Source of the DNA: Callaeas wilsoni
Lineage: Eukaryota; Chordata; Aves; Passeriformes; Callaeidae
Direction: 5' to 3'
DNA: 64,000 nucleotides
NCBI GenBank assembly: GCA_013398955.1
Contig: VWPU01003213.1
Coordinates: forward strand, 62,001 to 126,000
The position numbers were made by a program, and so were the translations under genes. The notes under the pieces were generated by a model. The model saw nothing but the letters and a program-made list of their open reading frames with translations. It did not search any database and was not told the origin of the DNA. This document shows positions 60,501-64,000 of the stretch, one piece after another (the stretch's first letter is position 1; each line of letters opens with the position of its first letter).

Positions 60501-62327
60501 TCAGAGGCCAGTGTCAGAGAGGATGGATCCCACCCCAGAAATGCTGATGACCTCTCAAAAATCTTAAGAAGACAAAGGATTCCCATAGAAAAGCCCCCTG
60601 GAGTTATTTTCTCATTTAAAATGAAGCACCATGTGCTGAAAAAATATTTTTTACTGTACTGTGTACAAACCTGATCATTTTCATTAAAATATAACCCTGA
60701 TCAAGGTTATTATTAACCCATGTAACACATGCAAGTAGTGGCCAAAAAAGTTAGCTTAACCTAATCACCTCGAGTCTCAGAAGGATGTATTGGTCATTGC
60801 ATTTTTTCATAATTCTCAGTTTTTATGCTTTCCTTATTTGTACTATTTTTACATTATATTTTGTCATTGTCTCGTTTGCATTTTCTCTCTTCCATGCAAC
60901 AGAGAAGCTTCTCATTTACAAGCTGACGCCTGTGGGTTTCTATAGCACCTTTTAATATAAGTTATATGAATAAGATGTGCTGCATGATTTTTCAGTGTAC
61001 CTTACTCAATAATTGACCTCACATAGATTATCAGTTATTCATGGCCCCTTGCCTTAAAAAGGGTCCTAAACAGCCAGTCACAATTTAAAAGCATATTATT
61101 CTACCCTAAACACATCTATTCAGAGTACCTTTCACAAATTATTGGCCATTTTCTTTCCCAGAATTAAGGATTATAGAAGCTTGTGCAATGAGAACTTTGT
61201 TCTTCGTAACTCAACCTCTTACTTGCTTATGCAATGAAGCATTATAATATGCAGGTAGTTGTTTTAAAGGAGTTATGACTTCACTAGCTGTAGAAAGGGG
61301 AGGACAAAGACCAGTCAAGAGGAAGGAAAACATTTACAACACAATGAGAAGGTAAATCAACTCACATTTGCTGCAAACATGTTGATGGAAAATACTACTA
61401 ATGTTCCCTTCTAGCTGTGAAGATGAAGTGCTTCTACTGGTCCTTTCTAAAGTATAATACAGTACTTTATGTGGTCTTTTCTTTTAGGTTAAAGAGCTCA
61501 GATTTTGCATACCTCTTTCCTTACATTTGGACAAATGTTAGAAGTTGAAAAAAAAAAAGTGTAGGGAATGAACCTCGTGAGAATTCTTCCTAGAGCTGCA
61601 GAAGTCTCCACCACTAGGAACTTAATTTGGAGGTTGAAAAACTGTGCGGAACATCTGCTAATGTACCTGGAGTTATGCATATCACTGTTTTGCATCCTAT
61701 TTTCCTAATGGAAGAGAGAGGAAACAGTATCAACTTTCTATGGGCATATCCAGGATGGCAAAGGGGCTGTGAAGTGGTAGACTACATTCTGAAAATCACC
61801 CTTATCTGGTCAAAAATGGTGTTGGTTTTGCCATCAGAACATTTCTGAGATCTCCCAGCTGAAAAAAGCATGAGAAATTGTATGCACATTGGTATATTCT
61901 GGGGTTAACACTCAGTGTGCTTATTAATTTCATCCCACTTACTCCCTTGTGTTTATGGGCTTTTTCATCCTGGGCTTTAGTAGAGTTCTTTGAGATCTGC
62001 AAAAGGAAAGGACCAAGAACTGCTAATTATTATTGTTACTGATGGAAGATGGCAATAAGCTTTAGCAGTTTTTGGATCAAGGCTTGAATTACTGGGTATA
62101 AAGGTTTTTGTTTCACTCTCTCTCAGTTTAAAAGTATATGCATGCATACATAAAGAACTCCACAAAGAAAAAGGTATGAACTGAAGCCTGAGCAAAACTA
62201 GCAACTTCTCTTCTTGTGTGTGTCTCATATCCTTGGCTTTTTTTTGTTTAAATGACCCTTGTGTGGTAGGATAAGAAAAAATAATATATGATTAATTTCT
62301 ATTCTGAAGCCTTGTTTGAAAGGTGCT
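57506..62327. other. Non-coding stretch, no gene seen
   Basis: About 4.8 kb. A consensus splice donor (AGAG followed by GTAAGT) begins at 57527 with no partner acceptor in a convincing frame. Frames such as 58641-58928, 59753-59977 and 61627-61848 have no recognisable similarity. No named repeats are visible. Confidence 0.55.
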
Positions 62328-62430
62328 TTATTTGCATTAGCATTCATAATTACTTAATGACAAATCAGATATGGTTCATTGCTAGTAAATGTAGAAACAT
62401 GTTGTCTGAAGGATGTAGTTTAATTAGTAT
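62328..62430. promoter_or_regulatory. POU/homeodomain motif cluster
   Basis: Within about 100 bases lie a reverse octamer ATTTGCAT (62330-62337), TAATTA (62347-62352), TTAATGA (62354-62360), a TGACA core (62358-62362) and TTAATTAG (62420-62427). Dense POU and homeodomain sites are a feature of developmental enhancers. AT-rich background makes each motif individually cheap, so the support is modest. Confidence 0.25.
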
Positions 62431-64000
62431 ACTCCTAAAAACATGTCCCTCATGACCATTGGATGTAATCATTATTTTATGTATTTAACTGTGAAATTTA
62501 TGTTTACTCAGCAGGCTAGAAACCATCTTTTTTTTTTTTTTCCAAAGCTATTTAATGCAATACATTTAGACTTTAAAGAAACCCACAAAATTTCCCCAAC
62601 AGCAGGTACCAAATAAACAAAAAACAATTAAAACAACTATTATTGCAATGAAGCTGATATATTTTTTAAAAAATATATAACCCACATAATATTGCATCCA
62701 TAAAACATAGCAGGAGGAATAAATATGCAGGGAAGCTCATTTTAATTCCTCAGTTAATAACTTAGATGGAGGAGATGCACACTCTCCTAGATCAATGAGA
62801 CAATTTGGGCATTCTTTTATTGTTGATTAGTGAATGTGAAAATGACCTCATTTCAAGGGCATCGAGTGATTTCTTTTTCTCTGTGCTGGTATAACACAAC
62901 TGTGCTGTGAACACTTTTTCTACCCAGGCTGCTGTAGACGCACCTTTCCTCTGTGACACACGGTGACATCAATCAAAAATCATCCAGACTTTGTGAAGAG
63001 GTCTCTAAAAGTTACATAGACTCTTTAAAAATAATCTCGTTTTTCCTTAAGACTCACCCTGGAAAAGGGAGACCTTGTTCGTTGAACATTCCAGTGGGCT
63101 GCAGGAAAGCAGTTAGGGAGTCAGATGTTACTTGAGCTGGAATCAGTCTTACTTTCACCTGCAAAGAGGCTACAGTTAAAAGAGAATAATTTTCCCCCAC
63201 TCTCCTGCAATGCATATTTCGAGAATATTCATATTTTTAGTATACTTAATTTAAGGATTTTAGCATACAACTATTCATATTTTAAAACACTTACTACCTA
63301 ATACACTTCCTACTTTATTATTTCTACTCCTGATTATTCATTGACTTGAGGCTAGGACTGGTGACTTAGAGATAGGTGCCTTTTGCCCCTGTAAGTACCA
63401 AACTGCTAGGTTTTAAAGTCCTTTACATTTATTAGGGTTTGCCTGTATGACTAGGCACAGACGTCGTAGCAGGGCTATGGTGTCTCCGTGCTTCTGCTAC
63501 CCCGGCTTCCCAGCTACAGCACTCACAGTATCTGGCATGGAGTGCAGTGCCTGCAGTAATCTTCACATTGTCATTATCACTTGCCTAGGGAAAGCATGGG
63601 TGCTAGGCAGGGGTGAGAAGCAAGTGCTTTCTGCCTGAACATCCCCCACAGCTGGAATAACTGTGCGCCCCTTGACAAGTTATGGGATATGAAAACAGGA
63701 GAAACATGGCTCCTCTCTTTTGCAGATTGTCACTGGGTCAGTGGCTGCACCTGGTGTTATGAAGAGCAGCTCATGACATTACATTAAAAAGCAAGTAATA
63801 AATGGGCCCGTTAAGCTTGGGTGGTAATGAAGAGCACAGACAACTTTTGAAGCAACAGTACTGTAAACATGACAGGGTGTTTTAGTACTTCCTTGGTCCA
63901 TGGGGACTTGCTTCTCTAGGGTTTGCTGGAGGATGCTGAATGCTTTTCTCCCCCATTCTCCATGCAGGCCCTGCACCCACCTGTGCTCTCCCAGAAGATA
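62431..64000. other. Non-coding stretch to window end
   Basis: About 1.6 kb, with a 14-base T run near 62528, and slightly GC-richer sequence from about 63440 onward. A pyrimidine-rich acceptor-like sequence (TTTTCTCCCCCATTCTCCATGCAG) ends at 63967, just before the edge, so an exon starting at 63968 and continuing beyond the window cannot be excluded. The visible 33 bases are too few to judge. Confidence 0.5.

Noticed and set aside
1..64000. Novel multi-gene system, phage, CRISPR or operon-like organisation
   Set aside because: Read on both strands, the window shows only vertebrate repeats and non-coding DNA. There is no run of co-oriented genes, no array of spaced repeats and no ribosome-binding pattern.

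Overview
The window reads as nuclear DNA of a bird. The main evidence is several 3' fragments of CR1 LINEs, the dominant avian retrotransposon. They show the family's characteristic 3' end, a conserved stretch ahead of short ATTCTATG/TGATTCTG-type repeats. There is also a dispersed LTR-like repeat of a kind known from bird genomes, traces of ancient MIR-type SINEs, and AT-rich sequence with A/C-rich homopolymer stretches. Nothing suggests a bacterial, viral or organellar genome. The species cannot be named from this sequence.

No protein-coding gene can be supported. The longest reading frames (up to 133 codons) are about what AT-rich DNA of this length gives by chance, resemble no family I recognise, or lie in transposon remnants. 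The window is best read as an intergenic gene desert or the inside of a very large intron. No tRNA, rRNA, known microRNA, CRISPR array or operon was found.

Layout: 1-1.37 kb plain sequence; 1.37-2.15 kb LTR-like repeat; 4.25-4.89 kb CR1 (+); 9.07-9.15 kb short CR1 end (-); 9.31-10.0 kb older CR1-like relic (-); 10-19.3 kb mostly plain, with a weak exon-like interval at 16.9-17.4 kb and a TA/CA simple repeat at 17.85 kb; 19.36-20.40 kb the longest CR1 (+), with a broken reverse transcriptase reading frame; 22.47 kb MIR-like trace; 26.73-26.97 kb CR1 (+); 29.76 kb CTCF-like motif; 30.6-31.0 kb a candidate regulatory element with paired AP-1 sites and an RFX X-box; 31-40.9 kb plain; 40.9-41.1 kb CR1 (+); 42.8-43.1 kb ancient SINE-like sequence; 46.3 kb polypyrimidine tract; 50.4-50.7 kb GC-rich island of unknown origin; 51.0 kb octamer/inverted-repeat cluster; 53.3-53.5 kb MIR (+); 55.1-55.3 kb run of simple repeats; 57.44 kb short CR1 end (-); 62.3 kb POU/homeodomain-rich AT cluster.

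There is no set of genes working together here. The parts most likely to have a function are non-coding: the 30.6-31.0 kb block, the CTCF-like motif 0.9 kb upstream of it, and the motif clusters at 51.0, 52.2 and 62.3 kb. I found no sign of a new biological system. All repeat family calls rest on recognising family sequence by eye, not on an alignment.
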